NCBI GenBank assembly: GCA_001643675.2
Contig: LSRY02000030.1
Coordinates: forward strand, 62,001-126,000
DNA: 64,000 nucleotides
Direction of reading: 5' to 3'
From: Monocercomonoides exilis
Taxonomy: Eukaryota; Preaxostyla; Oxymonadida; Polymastigidae
Position 1 is the stretch's first letter. Every line of letters begins with the position of its first letter. Shown here one piece after another: positions 12,051-23,478 of this stretch. The notes beneath the pieces were generated by a model that saw nothing but the letters and a program-made list of their open reading frames with translations, was not told the DNA's origin and searched no databases. The translations under genes and the position numbers were made by a program.

Positions 12051-12308
12051 GTAATTATTTCTGAATCCATATTTTTTATGGCAAAAATTTCAGCCTTGAA
12101 ATTTGCTTTTAATATTGATAAATGAACACTGAAAATTGACAACTCCTTTCAAATTCTGTTTTTTCAACAATAATATCGAAAAACATTGTCTTTTTCAATG
12201 ATTGTTATCTATTTATCAGTTGAATGAAAAACAAGATTATTTAAAGGTTTTGTTTCAAAAAAATGAACACACCGAAAAAAGATATGATTTCAAAAACAAT
12301 CACACAAA
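12051..12308. mobile_element. Degenerate MITE-like element, copy C
   Basis: It abuts the relic's stop codon. The left end (GTAATTATTTCTGAATCCATA) and right end (ATTTCAAAAACAATCACAC) are mutated forms of the family termini. The ACACACCGAAAAAAGATATGA block and the 258-bp length match copies B and D. Confidence 0.6.
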
Positions 12309-13123
12309 TAGATTATTACTCATGATTTTTTGGAAGGAGCAAAGAAACGGAATATTCCAAACATAAATCAGAATTAACAAAAAGAAAATTTCATAATTAT
12401 CTTTGTTATTCATTCGTTCAATCATGAATATAAAAAATATAAAATGTTTCTTTCCACATGTTTTTTTGAAATAATTGGTTATTGCTCATTTTTAGTTAAA
12501 GACAGATTCATGCTTTTTCAAAGATATCGCAAAAATATATCCTGAAGATGCAATTTAATTTAATGAATTCAAATATTATTTCCGTATTTTTTATATACAT
12601 ATTTGAGGCAATAACCAATTTATCCTTTATAAATATTATCATTTATAAAATGCTACTGTTATTTCGATTTAAAAGCGTAAATAGTTTTCAAATAAAGGAA
12701 TTTTTTAAAAATTCGTTTCATTCAATCTTTATTTCCCCAATTTTTTTCAACGATTTTTATATTGAATAAATGTATTAGATAAAAAATGGATCAGATTAAT
12801 AATGATAATGATAATGATTATGATTATGATATTAATAATAATATTTTATTTTTTCTTTTTTCTTTTATTATTATTTTTATTTTTTTGGTTTTTGTTTCTT
12901 CACCAAGAGTAATTTGAGTTTGAAAAAAAATAATAATATTTTGGTATTCCTTTCTAACCGAGCATTTTAATATATCTTGAGGATGGATTTTAGTAAATTT
13001 CATGCAAATTTTTAACCAATCAAATATAAAAACTCAAAGAAAGCTGTTGTTTTTATTGCAACATCAAGCAAATCAATTTGATGAATTTTTTTACAATTTC
13101 GAAAATCATAACTCTTTAATATA
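12309..13123. other. AT-rich intergenic DNA with simple repeats
   Basis: No gene seen. A low-complexity GATAATGATAATGATTATGA-type tract lies at about 12796-12850. The plus frame at 12548-12769 is nearly all AT-rich codons and has no domain. Confidence 0.5.
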
Positions 13124-13382
13124 TGGGTGATTATTTTTGAAATCATATTTTTTCGTTCAAAAATTTCGGTTCGATATTTTCACTTGAACATCAACAAAAG
13201 AACACTGAAAAGTGAAAATACTTATGAAAGATATCTTCATCTTTTTATTAACTTAAAAACTTTGTTTTTAAAACAGTTGTGGTAATAGAAGCATTTGACA
13301 ACAAAATTTCATCCGAATGATAAACTATCTTTGAAAAAACAACACACCGAAAAAAGTTATGACTTCAAAAATAATCACCCAT
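13124..13382. mobile_element. MITE-like element, copy D (best preserved)
   Basis: This 259-bp element starts ATGGGTGATTATTTTTGAAA and ends TTCAAAAATAATCACCCAT. The termini form about a 25-bp inverted repeat with one or two mismatches. The internal blocks TTCGGTTCGATATTTTCAC, AACAGTTGTGGTAAT and ACACACCGAAAAAAGTTATG define the family. It encodes nothing, and its ends do not match the Tc1/pogo element at 21475. Confidence 0.8.
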
Positions 13383-14754
13383 ATTTATTTAAAATTTTGT
13401 TCTTTTGAATGAACTAATAAAAATGGTGAATTAAAAATCACATTTGTTGGATAACAAAAGACTAGAATCTTTTTTCCAATACTTTTTTTTTTTAATTTTT
13501 TTTTTAATTTTTTTGGTGAAAATGAGAAAAACATCAAATTCTTAAATTAAAATGAATTCATTTTCTTTTCAAATTAACTCCAAATTTAAATATTATCCAT
13601 AAAAAATGAAAAAAAAAAATTATTCTTCGAAAATGAATCATTTTTCAAAAATTTTTAAACAAAGTGAACTGATGAGATAAAAATTTTGAGAAGATTAACA
13701 TTAAAACAGAATTTATTCATTCCACAAAACAAAAAGTATTTTATTTTAAAACTAGAATATTTTTTTTCAAAATCGAAGAAATAAATTACTAATTTGAATT
13801 TATTACTTTTGATTTTGGATAATAAATTCCGAAAATTGAATTATTTTTAGTGGATTTTTCAATAAAAAAAACTTCGAATCGAGGAGTTAAAACTTCGAAT
13901 GAATTTACACACCAAATATATATATATATATATATATATAATAAATAAAAATAAAAATAAAATAAAAAATAAAAATAAAAAAAAAATAAAAGCTGTTAAG
14001 ATTTCATCATTAATCACCAGTTTTTAATTTGAAAATGAAGAAAATGACAAAATAAAGTGGAAAATATTAGTTGAACATGACAGTTTTTTTTTAACGAAAA
14101 ATATACTCTATCAATAAACTTCGATATTTAGTAACATTTAAAGAATAACCATTTCTGAAAGTCAAACATCAAAATAAAATTTAAATTTAAAAATTTTGAC
14201 CTTGAATCAAACTTTTTCTATTTGGAATGATTTTTGGTGTTGTTATTGAATTGAAAAAAATAAAATTATAACACAATCATTCAACATTCATTAGAGTATA
14301 AAAAATAGAGAACTGTTTAAAAACATAACTTGTTTTAAAACAAAAATGTTTATAAATAACTTTGAAAAATTTCGCAGGTTTGAATAATAGAACAAAAAAA
14401 ATCTTCTCATAAAATACTCGCCCATGTATCAGAAAATATGTAATTAATACTTTTAAAAGAGAAAAAAGAGGAAAATTTAAATACAAAATTATTTGCTTTC
14501 TCACTCACTGAAAAAGACAAATAGCATTTTTCAAAGAGTTAAATTGATAAACACCAATTTTCAATCTTTGATTTCAACATTCGATTTTCATGCATCAATC
14601 ATCATCAAATCCGCAACGATTAACATTCTTCGCATTTTTCTCGATAGAAATTATCATTTTCATTAACTTTGAATTTTTTTCCCGAAAAAGTTTTGTCCAT
14701 CGTTAAAGATTATTGAATTGCTTTTGTAGATCAGTTAATAACACTTTCAACTTT
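13383..14754. other. AT-rich intergenic DNA with an (AT)n and A-rich microsatellite
   Basis: No gene seen. An (AT)n tract of about 24 nt lies near 13917-13940, followed by AATAAAAAT-type repeats to about 13993. The minus frame at 14277-14504 is Phe/Lys/Ile-rich and shows no recognisable domain, so I left it out. Confidence 0.5.
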
Positions 14755-15396
14755 TTATTTCCACTGTTGTGTTCCTTCAACCGAGTCGTATAATCTTCTT
14801 TTGAAAATGTCCTCACTGGTTTTCATTCTTGATAAGTCTTTAACTTTATCCTGTTCCTCGATAAATACAGAACTGTTGTCTGTTGATTCAAATTCAGATA
14901 AACATGAAAGCTTATTCAGTAAGCGATGAGACAGTGCAAGATCTTCAAAACTCGAGCGAATATCTCTTCTTTTTGTCATTTCAGTAATGGCAATCAACTC
15001 CTGTTCTTCAGTTAAAAATTTTCCTTTTGAATAACTTTTTATTGTATTATCTTGTGGCATTTCCTTAAAATTCAACTTTGGCATCATGAAGCTTCTCTGA
15101 GATTTCATCCACTTTTTTGAAGAACGAGTAGTTGACAAATAAGGATTTCTAAACATTCCTTTTCTTGTTCGAGATGTTTCGTTTCTTTCATCGCTATCTT
15201 TTTTTTGACGGACATTTAAAATGATATCAGTGCTTTCCCTTTTTGGCTTAGGTTCTTTCATCCAATCCAGAAAACGTGCATTTCGTTTATCTAATTGCTC
15301 ACTAAAAAATTCTGGATACTTTTGAACATGTCCGAAATAGTGGCGACCATGCTCAAAAGATAAAAGCTTCTGTTCCAAATTTAACATCTTCTCCAT
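14755..15396 (-). CDS. Hypothetical 213-residue charged protein
   Basis: An intact frame with mixed, non-repetitive codons starts MEKMLNLEQKLLSFEHGRHY and ends EGTQQWK at TAA. It is rich in Lys, Arg, Glu and Ser, has no signal peptide or membrane segment, and matches no domain I know. A TTTTAG acceptor-like word lies a few bases upstream of the ATG (minus strand, about 15406), and a phase-1 GTAATG donor lies about 65 nt further upstream behind an open stretch, so an additional 5' exon is possible. It lies tail-side of the TMEM185-like gene on the same strand. I cannot assign a function. Confidence 0.6.
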   Translation of the reverse strand: MEKMLNLEQKLLSFEHGRHYFGHVQKYPEFFSEQLDKRNARFLDWMKEPKPKRESTDIILNVRQKKDSDERNETSRTRKGMFRNPYLSTTRSSKKWMKSQRSFMMPKLNFKEMPQDNTIKSYSKGKFLTEEQELIAITEMTKRRDIRSSFEDLALSHRLLNKLSCLSEFESTDNSSVFIEEQDKVKDLSRMKTSEDIFKRRLYDSVEGTQQWK

Positions 15397-15795
15397 GACG
15401 TTTTCTAAAATCCAATCAAAGATTTAAATTTCTTCAAAATCGAAAGAGTTTAATGAAGAACAACTTCATTACCATAATTTTTTATAAAGATCAGATAAAA
15501 GTCTTTGAAAAAATATTTTTCATCTATTATTTCGATATAGTTTTTATTTTTTATTATTCCAGAAATGCATTACATGAAACCAAAAAAGGAGATAACCGTG
15601 AAATTAAAAAAAAAATTTAAGAAAGAATTTGTCTTATTCGAAATGAATATTCATTCGTAGCAAAATAAATCATTTTTTTGAAATGAACAAAGGAAACAAT
15701 GCATACATAAATAAAAACCCTTTAAAAAATCAGCTATAAACCAACTTTCTGAGGATAAAAAATTTCCCCTTTGGCTCAAAGCCCGATTATTGAAC

Positions 15796-15820
15796 AAAAA
15801 AAAAAAAAAAAAAAAAAAAA
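15796..15820 (+). repeat. 25-nt poly(A) run in the 3' flank of the TMEM185-like gene
   Basis: On the minus strand this is a T25 tract directly downstream of the stop codon at 15824-15826. It may be part of the 3' processing region or simple slippage. Confidence 0.8.
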
Positions 15821-15823
15821 CCT

Positions 15824-16957
15824 TCAGATTAAAGCAGGTGAATATAGCGATGTACATTGAATTCCATTCAGCCTTTTGAATTGTTGAAGTTTTCCTTCAA
15901 ACAAATAACTTCGGAGCTTGTTTAAATTTACGACAGAAGCATCATTTTGCGCTTTGGAAAGCTCGTTTTCAATTAACATTTTCTGATTGTTTCTAATTGC
16001 TGCTCCAACAAAGAAGCAGACAATTGCACAAAGTCCAACAAGTACAGTGCACAAAATATAAAATGGAATGCTTATCAATCCAAACGAGGAGTCGATCGCA
16101 CGATCAAGTCGCAAAGCAAATAGAAGTGGCTCAACAACATCCACCAGAATGAAAAGAATGAAAATGCAGATATTAAGAGCATAATGCAGCCCCAATGGAT
16201 TCAAAATAAGTAACGCAAGATCACCAAGAGATGCACCTGCAACGAGAAATATGAGACAATGCAGCCACCGGAAAGAGAGCGAAACTAGATGATAAAAAAA
16301 AAAAAGTGGTTGGAACACAAAATGAAACAAATTAATATGTGTGAAATGAATATTCAATAAATAGATGTTATCAATTTCAACAACTTTACAAATACAGAAA
16401 AACAAACAGTCACATCGCAGAATTACTAAAATGATGGTAGCGACACATCCTAAGTACAACAATGGAACAGAAATAAATGTTACTATTTTATCCAACTTCG
16501 ATTTTCTATCCGATGCCCACTTAAAAAACTTGGGTATAAATCCCAAAATGCATGCAATTCCAAGCAAATAAGGAATAATTAACCAAATGAGCTTGCTTTT
16601 AATAATTCCGTCCAACCACACAAATGGCAATATCCATATGGCTACACAAGCAATAAATCCAGCTGTTGCAAGTAATCGGTAAATCCATTTTTTTTGGTCA
16701 ATGAAAAAGAATAGCATTGCAACGAACCCAACAGGAACAAGCCCAAATCCGCAAAAAGAAAACGACGGAAATTTTCTTTCCTGTAGGGTTCTTAACTCAA
16801 AACGCTTGTCAAATGCACTGGGGAAGCAAAATAGTGTGAAAAGCATGAAAATAATGCTCATAACTAACAGAAACATTTCTAATATTCGAAATACTTTGTA
16901 ACAATAAATGGTTTTTTTCTGTTTATTGCCCAAAGTTATTTTTTGCTGTTCCGTCAA
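15824..16957 (-). CDS. Multi-pass membrane protein, TMEM185-like (fragile-X-F associated family)
   Basis: 377 residues, single exon as read, ATG at 16957, TGA stop. Eight to ten hydrophobic helices run from residue 25 to 335, ahead of a charged cytosolic tail. Two copies of the family's internal signature are visible: a hydrophobic helix running into VWLDGII, then IIPYLLG, and FALRLDRAIDS followed by ISIPFYILC. These match the LDG/LDK-I-x(5-8)-V/I-x-x-P-L-W pattern that recurs in TMEM185 proteins. The middle (residues 195-235) is lower complexity and contains a T12-derived Phe run, which could hide a short intron. The family's biochemical role is not established. The gene starts 94 bp from the stop of the F-box gene. 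Confidence 0.6.
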   Translation of the reverse strand: MTEQQKITLGNKQKKTIYCYKVFRILEMFLLVMSIIFMLFTLFCFPSAFDKRFELRTLQERKFPSFSFCGFGLVPVGFVAMLFFFIDQKKWIYRLLATAGFIACVAIWILPFVWLDGIIKSKLIWLIIPYLLGIACILGFIPKFFKWASDRKSKLDKIVTFISVPLLYLGCVATIILVILRCDCLFFCICKVVEIDNIYLLNIHFTHINLFHFVFQPLFFFYHLVSLSFRWLHCLIFLVAGASLGDLALLILNPLGLHYALNICIFILFILVDVVEPLLFALRLDRAIDSSFGLISIPFYILCTVLVGLCAIVCFFVGAAIRNNQKMLIENELSKAQNDASVVNLNKLRSYLFEGKLQQFKRLNGIQCTSLYSPALI

Positions 16958-17051
16958 TATACGGCTATAGCAACTAAATGTTCGAATTATTCAAAAAGAA
17001 ATACAGAAACAAACAACAACAAATCAAAAAAAAAATATTTTTTTATGTGTT

Positions 17052-17602
17052 CTAAATAAAATAATCAATAACATACAGATATGTGTACTTCCAACCTTTA
17101 TTACTAATTCCAAAAGTTCGAAGCAATAAATCGTTCTAAAACAAAATTTATAAATTAAGTGAGCGCTGAAAAAAGATTCTCACCATGGAATCGATCTCTT
17201 TTAATTTTTGAAGAGAAATAAACGCTTTTTGCGGAATATTGCATTTGCTTATCATATGCGGGATGTCTTCAATGCACATTTTCTTCCAACAACTGAAAAA
17301 TAAGCCAATGCTTTTTCAATTTTTCAAAAAGAATAAAAGCCCAAACTCTTCTTCATCACCAATTTGTTTCAATCGTTTTGATGCTTGTCTCAATGCAAAT
17401 ATTGAACTACTGTCCAAATGTTGAAAAATACTAAAAAATAACAAATCAAAATGTGCTTAATAAAGTTTAAAATTAAAAGCTATCAACCATATCAAAACAT
17501 TATCAGGAAGGATATCTAAAATCACAAAAAAATATTTACTTGCTCTTTCATTTGGAATAAAACAAATGCATTCGTACCCAATTGAACTACATCCCTAATC
17601 AT
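17052..17602 (-). CDS. F-box protein (five exons)
   Basis: Exons 17578-17602, 17488-17515, 17347-17430, 17184-17292 and 17052-17135 sum to 330 nt (109 residues). The introns are 62, 57, 54 and 48 nt, all GT-AG. The spliced N-terminus reads LPDNVLICIFQHLDSSSIF, then ALRQASKRLKQIGDEEDCW. This is the classical F-box: LP-x(4)-I-x-x-L, then a Ser/Arg-rich turn, then D-x-x-CW. F-box proteins bridge a substrate to Skp1 in SCF ubiquitin ligases. No substrate-binding repeats follow; the rest is a short helical tail. A further GTATGT...TTTAG intron of about 25 nt could change the last residues. It is divergent from MCM9, with 94 bp between start codons. Each exon alone is too short to be seen as a gene. 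Confidence 0.7.
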
Positions 17603-17696
17603 AGTAAAAAAATACAAGAAAACTTTGAGTTCATATTAAATAATGGAAATATCGATTTCAAAGAAAAAAACAGAATTACCATAAATTAATATTTTT
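17603..17696. promoter_or_regulatory. Shared divergent promoter, F-box gene / MCM9
   Basis: Only 94 bp separate the two initiator codons, so both promoters must lie here. It is very AT-rich. I see no clear TATA or initiator consensus. Confidence 0.5.
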
Positions 17697-20600
17697 ATGA
17701 ACGAAAATATTAATCAACCTCTAACATTTGATGAGCACGCAGTTTTAAATAGTTTTGCGCAAAACACATGTTCACATTCGATAATTATTCGTTCATTCCT
17801 TTTTTTATTATAATTTCATATTTCATGAAACACAGGATTTAAACAATTTCTTGAAAAAACTTGCATTGATCAAATTAATCAAATCGTCTATACTTTCACA
17901 GATGTAGAGGGCCATTTTCCTGTTTTTGTATCTGTAATTGACCTTGCTTGCTTTGATTGCAACCTCGGTAACTTTGTCCTTCTTTATCCAACTGATGCTC
18001 TTCCTCTTTTTGACGCAGCTGCTTTAATGGTGGAAAAAAGCGTTAAAGAAAAAGAAGATGAAAATGAATTCAATGATGGAGATATTAAAGAGAATATTCA
18101 TATTCGATTAGTTGATCTTCCTGCAGATGAATTCACCTTTAAGTCAGGTCTGCCTCGGGCTTCAGACATAGGCAAACTTGTAAGCGTTCAAGGAACTGTG
18201 ATTCGCACAGGAATCGTGAAAATGTTAGCATCTCAACATGAATTTATATGCAACAAGTGCCATTCAATAATCATGGTTCAGACTGATATTGAATTAGGTA
18301 ATCGAATAACCAGGCCAACAATGTGCTCAAATCCTGAGTGTGCATCGACCTCTTTCACATTTTCTGAGAGTGGAACAAAGTTTCGAAATTACCAGGAGAT
18401 AAAAATTCAAGAGCAAATCCAAAGATTAAGCGTGGGTTCTGTTCCCAGGTGTTTTCAGGTGGTGATGGAAAATGACCTTGCTGAAACATGCAAAGCAGGA
18501 GATGATGTGTTTATAACCGGTACGGTCCATCGAAGGTGGAAGTCATTTTTCTCAGGAGACCGAACTGACTTGGATCTTGTTATGAGAGCAAATGCAGTGC
18601 GCGTTTTAAATCAACAAGTAGAAGAAGCAGTGTGCACAATTGCGTTATTTAATATTGATTTATTAAATAATATGTATATTTTTTCGAATTATTAACCAAT
18701 GTTTTTTTTTCAAAAAAAATAATTTCACCATCTGATAATTCCAAAGCTCGACCAAGATGATAGCGAATTTGAGCAGTTCTGGAGAGACAACTATGCCCAA
18801 CCGATCACCGGCCGTAATGCCATCATCCAGCAAGTGTGCCCTCAGATCTATGGAATGTACATTGTGAAGCTCGCTCTTCTGCTCAGTTTGATTGGAGGAG
18901 TCAGCCGCAAGTACAGCGACGGGACAACAGTTAGGGGCGACTCCCATCTGCTCCTGATTGGCGATCCAGGCACAGGGAAAAGCCAGTTCTTGAAGTTCGC
19001 TGCGAAAGTGGCGCCTCGGAGTGTGCTGACGACGGGGATAGGGACAACCTCAGCGGGACTGACAGCCGCAGCGGGGAGAGATGTGGGAGGGGAGTGGATG
19101 CTGGAGGCTGGGGCGCTGGTGCTGGCAGACGGTGGGGTGTGCTGCATCGACGAGCTCGACTGCATCCGGCAGAACGATCGCGTGGCGGTGCACGAGGCGA
19201 TGGAGCAGCAGGTCATCAACGTGGCTAAGGCGGGGATTGTGTGCAGGCTGAATGCGCGCACAACTGTCATTGCGGCGACGAATCCGAAGGGTACTTTTGA
19301 TCCGCTTGCGCCGCTTTCGGTGAATGTGGCGCTGGCATCTCCTCTGCTGTCGAGGTTTGACATCATTTTGGTGCTCAGAGACACAAAAAGTGATGATTGG
19401 GACAATAAAGTGTCGACGTTCATATTGAGTGGAGGGGAAAAGAATGCGAAGGTGCTGAATGAGGAGAATGGGGAAAATGGAGAGAAAGAGAGAGGAGAAG
19501 GAGGAGAAGAAGGAAGGGGATATGCAGAAAGAGGGTTTGAAGCGATGTCACCTTCATTTGGAGAGAAAGAGCCAAAGTCCTCGCAACTTATGCACCAACT
19601 CTCTCAATCATTACATTCACAACATTCATCTCGCGTGCACACTTCATCTTCCAGCACTTCACAGTCATTGATTCCTTCACCACTTTCACAAGCTCCATTG
19701 TCACCTTCACATTCATCATCATCGTCTTCGTCTTCTTCATCATCATATTTCTCTTCTCAATCATCCACTTCCTCCGCTTCCTCTTCCTCTTCAGCCTCCT
19801 CCCAATCATTCCCCACCCCATCTCCAATCTGCTGGTCCACAAAAAAGCTTCAGAAGTACATCACATTCGTCAAAAGACTTAAACCCATCCTCTCAAAGGA
19901 AGCACAGCAAGTTCTGTCTCATTTCTACATCGCGCTCAGAGGGCAGACAGGGAGAACCACGTCGCGTACGACGATACGTCTGCTGGAGAGCGAAATCCGC
20001 CTGGCGATCGCGCATGCGCGGCTGATGAACAGAAGCGTGGTGCTGCTTTCAGACGCGCTGGCAGTGGCAATGCTGATGTCGATGAGCATGCGTTCCACAG
20101 GGCACGGGGCAGGAGAGACATTTCCGTCTGAGATGTCGATTGGCGGGGACATTGGAGAGAGCATCGCAAGGGTGGAGTTTCCGCTGCAGCCGGATGAGAA
20201 CTTCAACGATCTGGCGAAGCAGGCGCTGGTGCAGCTGGGGTTGCAGAATTTGATTGGCGCGCTGAGGAGGGAGCAGAGAAGGCTGGCTGGGTTTCAGCGG
20301 AGCGAGGAGGAGAAGAAGCTGGAGGATGCGCTGATTCTGGAGGAAGAGGAAGAGTATGAAGAGGAGTATGCAATCAATGAGAGCAACAGAAGGGCGAATG
20401 AGATGGGGGGATATGGGGAGATAGGAGAAGGAGAAGGAGAAGGAGGAGAAAGAGGAAGGGGAGGAGGAAGGGGAGGGATGCGTGGAGATGAGTCAATGGA
20501 ATGGATAGAGATGAATGAGAGAGAAGGAAGAGCTGCAGAGCTTGCGAGAGAGAAAGCAGAGCTGATGAGGATGGAAAGAGAACAAGAAGGAGAATATGGT

Positions 20601-21122
20601 GATGAAGGAGATGAATGGAGAAGGAGAGAAGAAGATGTGGAAAGGGCGCTTGGGTTGAGAGGAAGGAGTAGAGGAAGAGGTGGGAGAGGTGGGAGAGGAG
20701 GGAGAGGAGGGAGAGGAGGGAGGGATAGAGGAAGGGGAAGGGGAAGAGACAGAGGCGGAAGAAGAGGAAAAATGAACAGATATGGAGGAACAGATGGATT
20801 TGACGATGATGGCTATGATGGCAATGAAGATGACAAAGATGATGACAACGATGATGATGATGATGAAAGGGGAGGGTTTGATGAAGGATACGAAGCACGA
20901 GGCAGAAGAGGGTGGAATGAGGAAGGCGACAGATGGGGTGAGACAAAGCACACGAAGCCTCTGAATGACGACAACTCACTTGACTCGCAGATTGAAGACG
21001 CAGACCATTTTGTGTATGATCAGCAGCCTGATCCGTATCAGTCGGCTTTTCACTCTGTCGATATCTATCAAACAAGGATGTCTGATAGAAATTTGGTTGA
21101 TCCGTTTTTTTATCAAAAGTGA
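17697..21122 (+). CDS. MCM9: DNA helicase MCM9
   Basis: Exons 17697-17751, 17836-18629 and 18747-21122 give 1074 residues, with introns of 84 and 117 nt. The order is: MCM N-terminal domain; C4 zinc ribbon (CNKC about residue 157, CSNPEC about 25 later); AAA+ core with Walker A GDPGTGKS (about 355), Walker B CIDELD (about 416) and arginine finger SPLLSRFD (about 481); then the WH-like C-terminal part. MCM9 rather than MCM2-8 is indicated by the TTGIGTTSAGLTAAAG block and by LRDTKSDDWDNKVSTFIL after the arginine finger. MCM9 works with MCM8 in homologous recombination and interstrand crosslink repair. A Ser-rich insert of about 130 residues splits the AAA+ lid region (about 515-648). The tail is Glu-rich, then RGG repeats, then an Asp-rich block. 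Exon 1 rests on splice signals and frame only. Confidence 0.92.
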
Positions 21123-21474
21123 AGTATTTAAATATAAGAAGAAATATATTTTTCAGTTTTTGTAGTTTTTTATGTGTATATATGTTGTATTGAAAACGTA
21201 TTTAGACTTTTTATCTACCAACTTTTGTTATCGTGAAGTGTTGAATTTTTCGTAAAAAAAGTTTTTTTTAATTAGATTTTGCAGATGTGTTTTAATGAAC
21301 TTCAGCCACAATGCTTTGAGAAAATGAGCAACTGTATCTTTATTCTGCTATTTCTTTTTCTTTGCTCTTTGAACATAATAATAATGAAAACAATGAAAAA
21401 CGAATGATGAGTGAATGAAACAAGAAACAAACTATCAAAAAGAGAAATAGAAAACCTCAACAAAGTTGCTAAAA
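21123..21474. other. Intergenic DNA between MCM9 and the pogo-like element
   Basis: No gene seen. It is AT-rich and includes the 3' UTR of MCM9. Confidence 0.5.
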
Positions 21475-23478
21475 TAGGGTCATAATTTAATCTTGACCTT
21501 TTTTTTTATTAATCATTAACATTTCCCACAATTTCATATTTTTTAAGATTTTTAAGTATATGTATGAATTCAATAGATAAAAATAAATACATTTTGAAAT
21601 AAACCCAATTTCGCTTGGGGGGGAGATGGAGGGGTTTAGCCCCTTCATTGAACTTCTGTGTGGAATTGGAGGGTTTCATGGGGCATAAAACCTTTAGTTT
21701 GTTAAAAATGTTATTTTTCAATTTTTTTTTTTTTATTTCGTTTCAATTAAAAAATAAAAAATTATTATGATTTAAAAAAAATTATTAAAAAAATGAAAAT
21801 ATCTCCAGAAACAAAATTAAAAGAAGGTCAGAAAAATAACAGAGAGCAATGTATTCGCACAAGTACAGGAATCATCACAGTCGGCTGGATCGAATGGCTC
21901 ACATCGTTGTTGATGGAGTTGTTCGCATAACGGATGCTATCAATTCCAAAGAATTTAGTCGTACACGAATTAAGAACGCAGTTAGAGCGCTGAGAAAAGG
22001 AAGGCTGGTTGGAAAAGTTGGCAGTCCTGCAGCAGTAGTGGGCGAAAAGGAACAAAGAGTTTTCAAAATTATTCACATTGAGGCGAAGTCTGGTACATGT
22101 TTCACTTTAAAAAAAAGAGAGAATTGGTTTGTTAAATTATTATTTATATGTTTTGTTCATTTGTTTTTCAGATAGAAAATGTTATAAACGACAACGATGA
22201 CGAAGACGCACCATTTACCGAAGTTTCAATGTCAGCCATGAATGGCTTTGTCAAGCGTTATCCTGAGCTGATGACTGGAACGCCGAAGAATTTGGACATC
22301 AACAGACTGGCTGTTTCGTGCAGAAGTGTTTCAAAGCCCTGGTTTAAAACACTCGACAAGCTGCATGAAAAGTTCCATTAAAATTTAGCTTTAATTTTAA
22401 ACATCGACGTATCTTCAACGCGCGTTCCTACAGATTCAAAACAGCTTGTTGTGCTTACAGCAGACACAAAAGCAGGTTTCTCAAAAGAACCACCAAGAAT
22501 GATTAATTCAACATTCGTGGCAGCTGTTGCAGTGGATGGATATGCCTTTCCTTCTGTCATTTTGAAGCCAAGTGTAAACCTGCTTGACTGACTAAAAAGA
22601 TTGTTATCTCCAACGCTGAAAATATGTGCAAATGGAAGCGGCTGGATGGATAACGTTTGCCTTAAAAGGTATGCCCTCACCATTCTTTAACCTTCTATTA
22701 TCGAAAGAAGAAAGCGCATGTCACTTGAAAACGAACACATTCTTTTCCTTCTTGATTCGCATGCATCTCGCGCAGATCCATCGATCTGGCGAGAATTCCA
22801 AAAACAACAAGTCGATGCTTTAACCTTCGTGCCACACAGCACACACCTCTGTCAACCGCTAGACAGAGGAGAGTTTGCTGTGTTCAAATCTGAACTGACA
22901 AACAGATTTAAGGCTCCGTATTCTTCTTCATCTTCCTCCAAACGAGCAGCAATTTCAAACGTTCTGCCTCTAGCCATCCACACTAGATTATCTCCTTCTG
23001 TATTTCAGAAAGCTTTCATCTGCAGTGGTGTTCTTCACAATTCTTCTGGACCAGTTCTTTTGAAACTGCCCGAATCTTCAATTTCCCCTCTTCCATCCCG
23101 AAGAAATAGATGCAACTTTTATGGAAAAGTGATAACCGACGATAATCTTTTAAAGAAATGGGAAAATCATTTGAAAATGAATAATGAAAGGAAAAATGAA
23201 ATGGATGAAAAGGAGAAAGATGAAGTGAAGACTGTTGTGGATGAAAAGAAAAAAATAAAAAGAAGATTTCTTCATGTGAAAAACGATGATTCTGAAGATG
23301 AAAAGAAAGATAATGCATTAAATCGAGCTGAAGGAAAAAGGAAAGTTATCAGAAGAATTTATTCTGATTTTGTTTTCTTTTAATTATGCTATTTTTTGAA
23401 CTTTTGACACTTCTTTTTTTTTTTTTTTTTTTTTGTGTCAGAATAAAGAAAAAGGGTCAGGATAAAAAAATAACCCTA
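21475..23478 (+). mobile_element. Pogo/Tc1-mariner-type DNA transposon, about 2.0 kb
   Basis: The left end reads TAGGGTCATAATTTAATC followed by TTGACC and a T run. The right end, reverse-complemented, reads TAGGGTTATTTTTTTATC followed by CTGACCC and a T run. These form imperfect terminal inverted repeats of about 34 bp that start with the TA dinucleotide used as target by this superfamily. The interior carries one transposase frame on the plus strand. The T-rich run at 23409-23434 and a 21611-21680 G-rich patch lie inside the element. It has inserted between MCM9 and the DENN gene. Confidence 0.8.
21849..23383 (+). pseudogene. Pogo-like DDE transposase with in-frame stops
   Basis: Exon 1 starts at the ATG 21849 and carries an N-terminal DNA-binding-like segment (RITDAINSKEFSRTRIKNAV). 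A GTACAT...ATAG intron (about 80 nt) leads into a frame that reads through to 23383: a YPEL-type helix region, the first catalytic Asp in LILNIDVSSTRV, then LFLLDSHASR with the second Asp, then FVPHSTHLCQPLDRGEF, the hallmark of DDE_1/pogo endonucleases. Stops in this frame are TAA 22379, TGA 22589 and TAA 22688. The last sits inside a possible 39-nt GTATGC...AAAG intron whose removal keeps frame; the first two have no convincing splice explanation. No frameshift is seen. The C-terminus is Lys/Glu-rich. It is probably recently inactivated. Confidence 0.75.

Noticed and set aside
22379-22690. Reassigned genetic code (TAA/TAG read as Gln, as in some oxymonads) to explain the transposase stops
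   Set aside because: One of the stops is TGA, and TAA and TAG end other genes here while the 13.6-kb frame contains none; the standard code fits.
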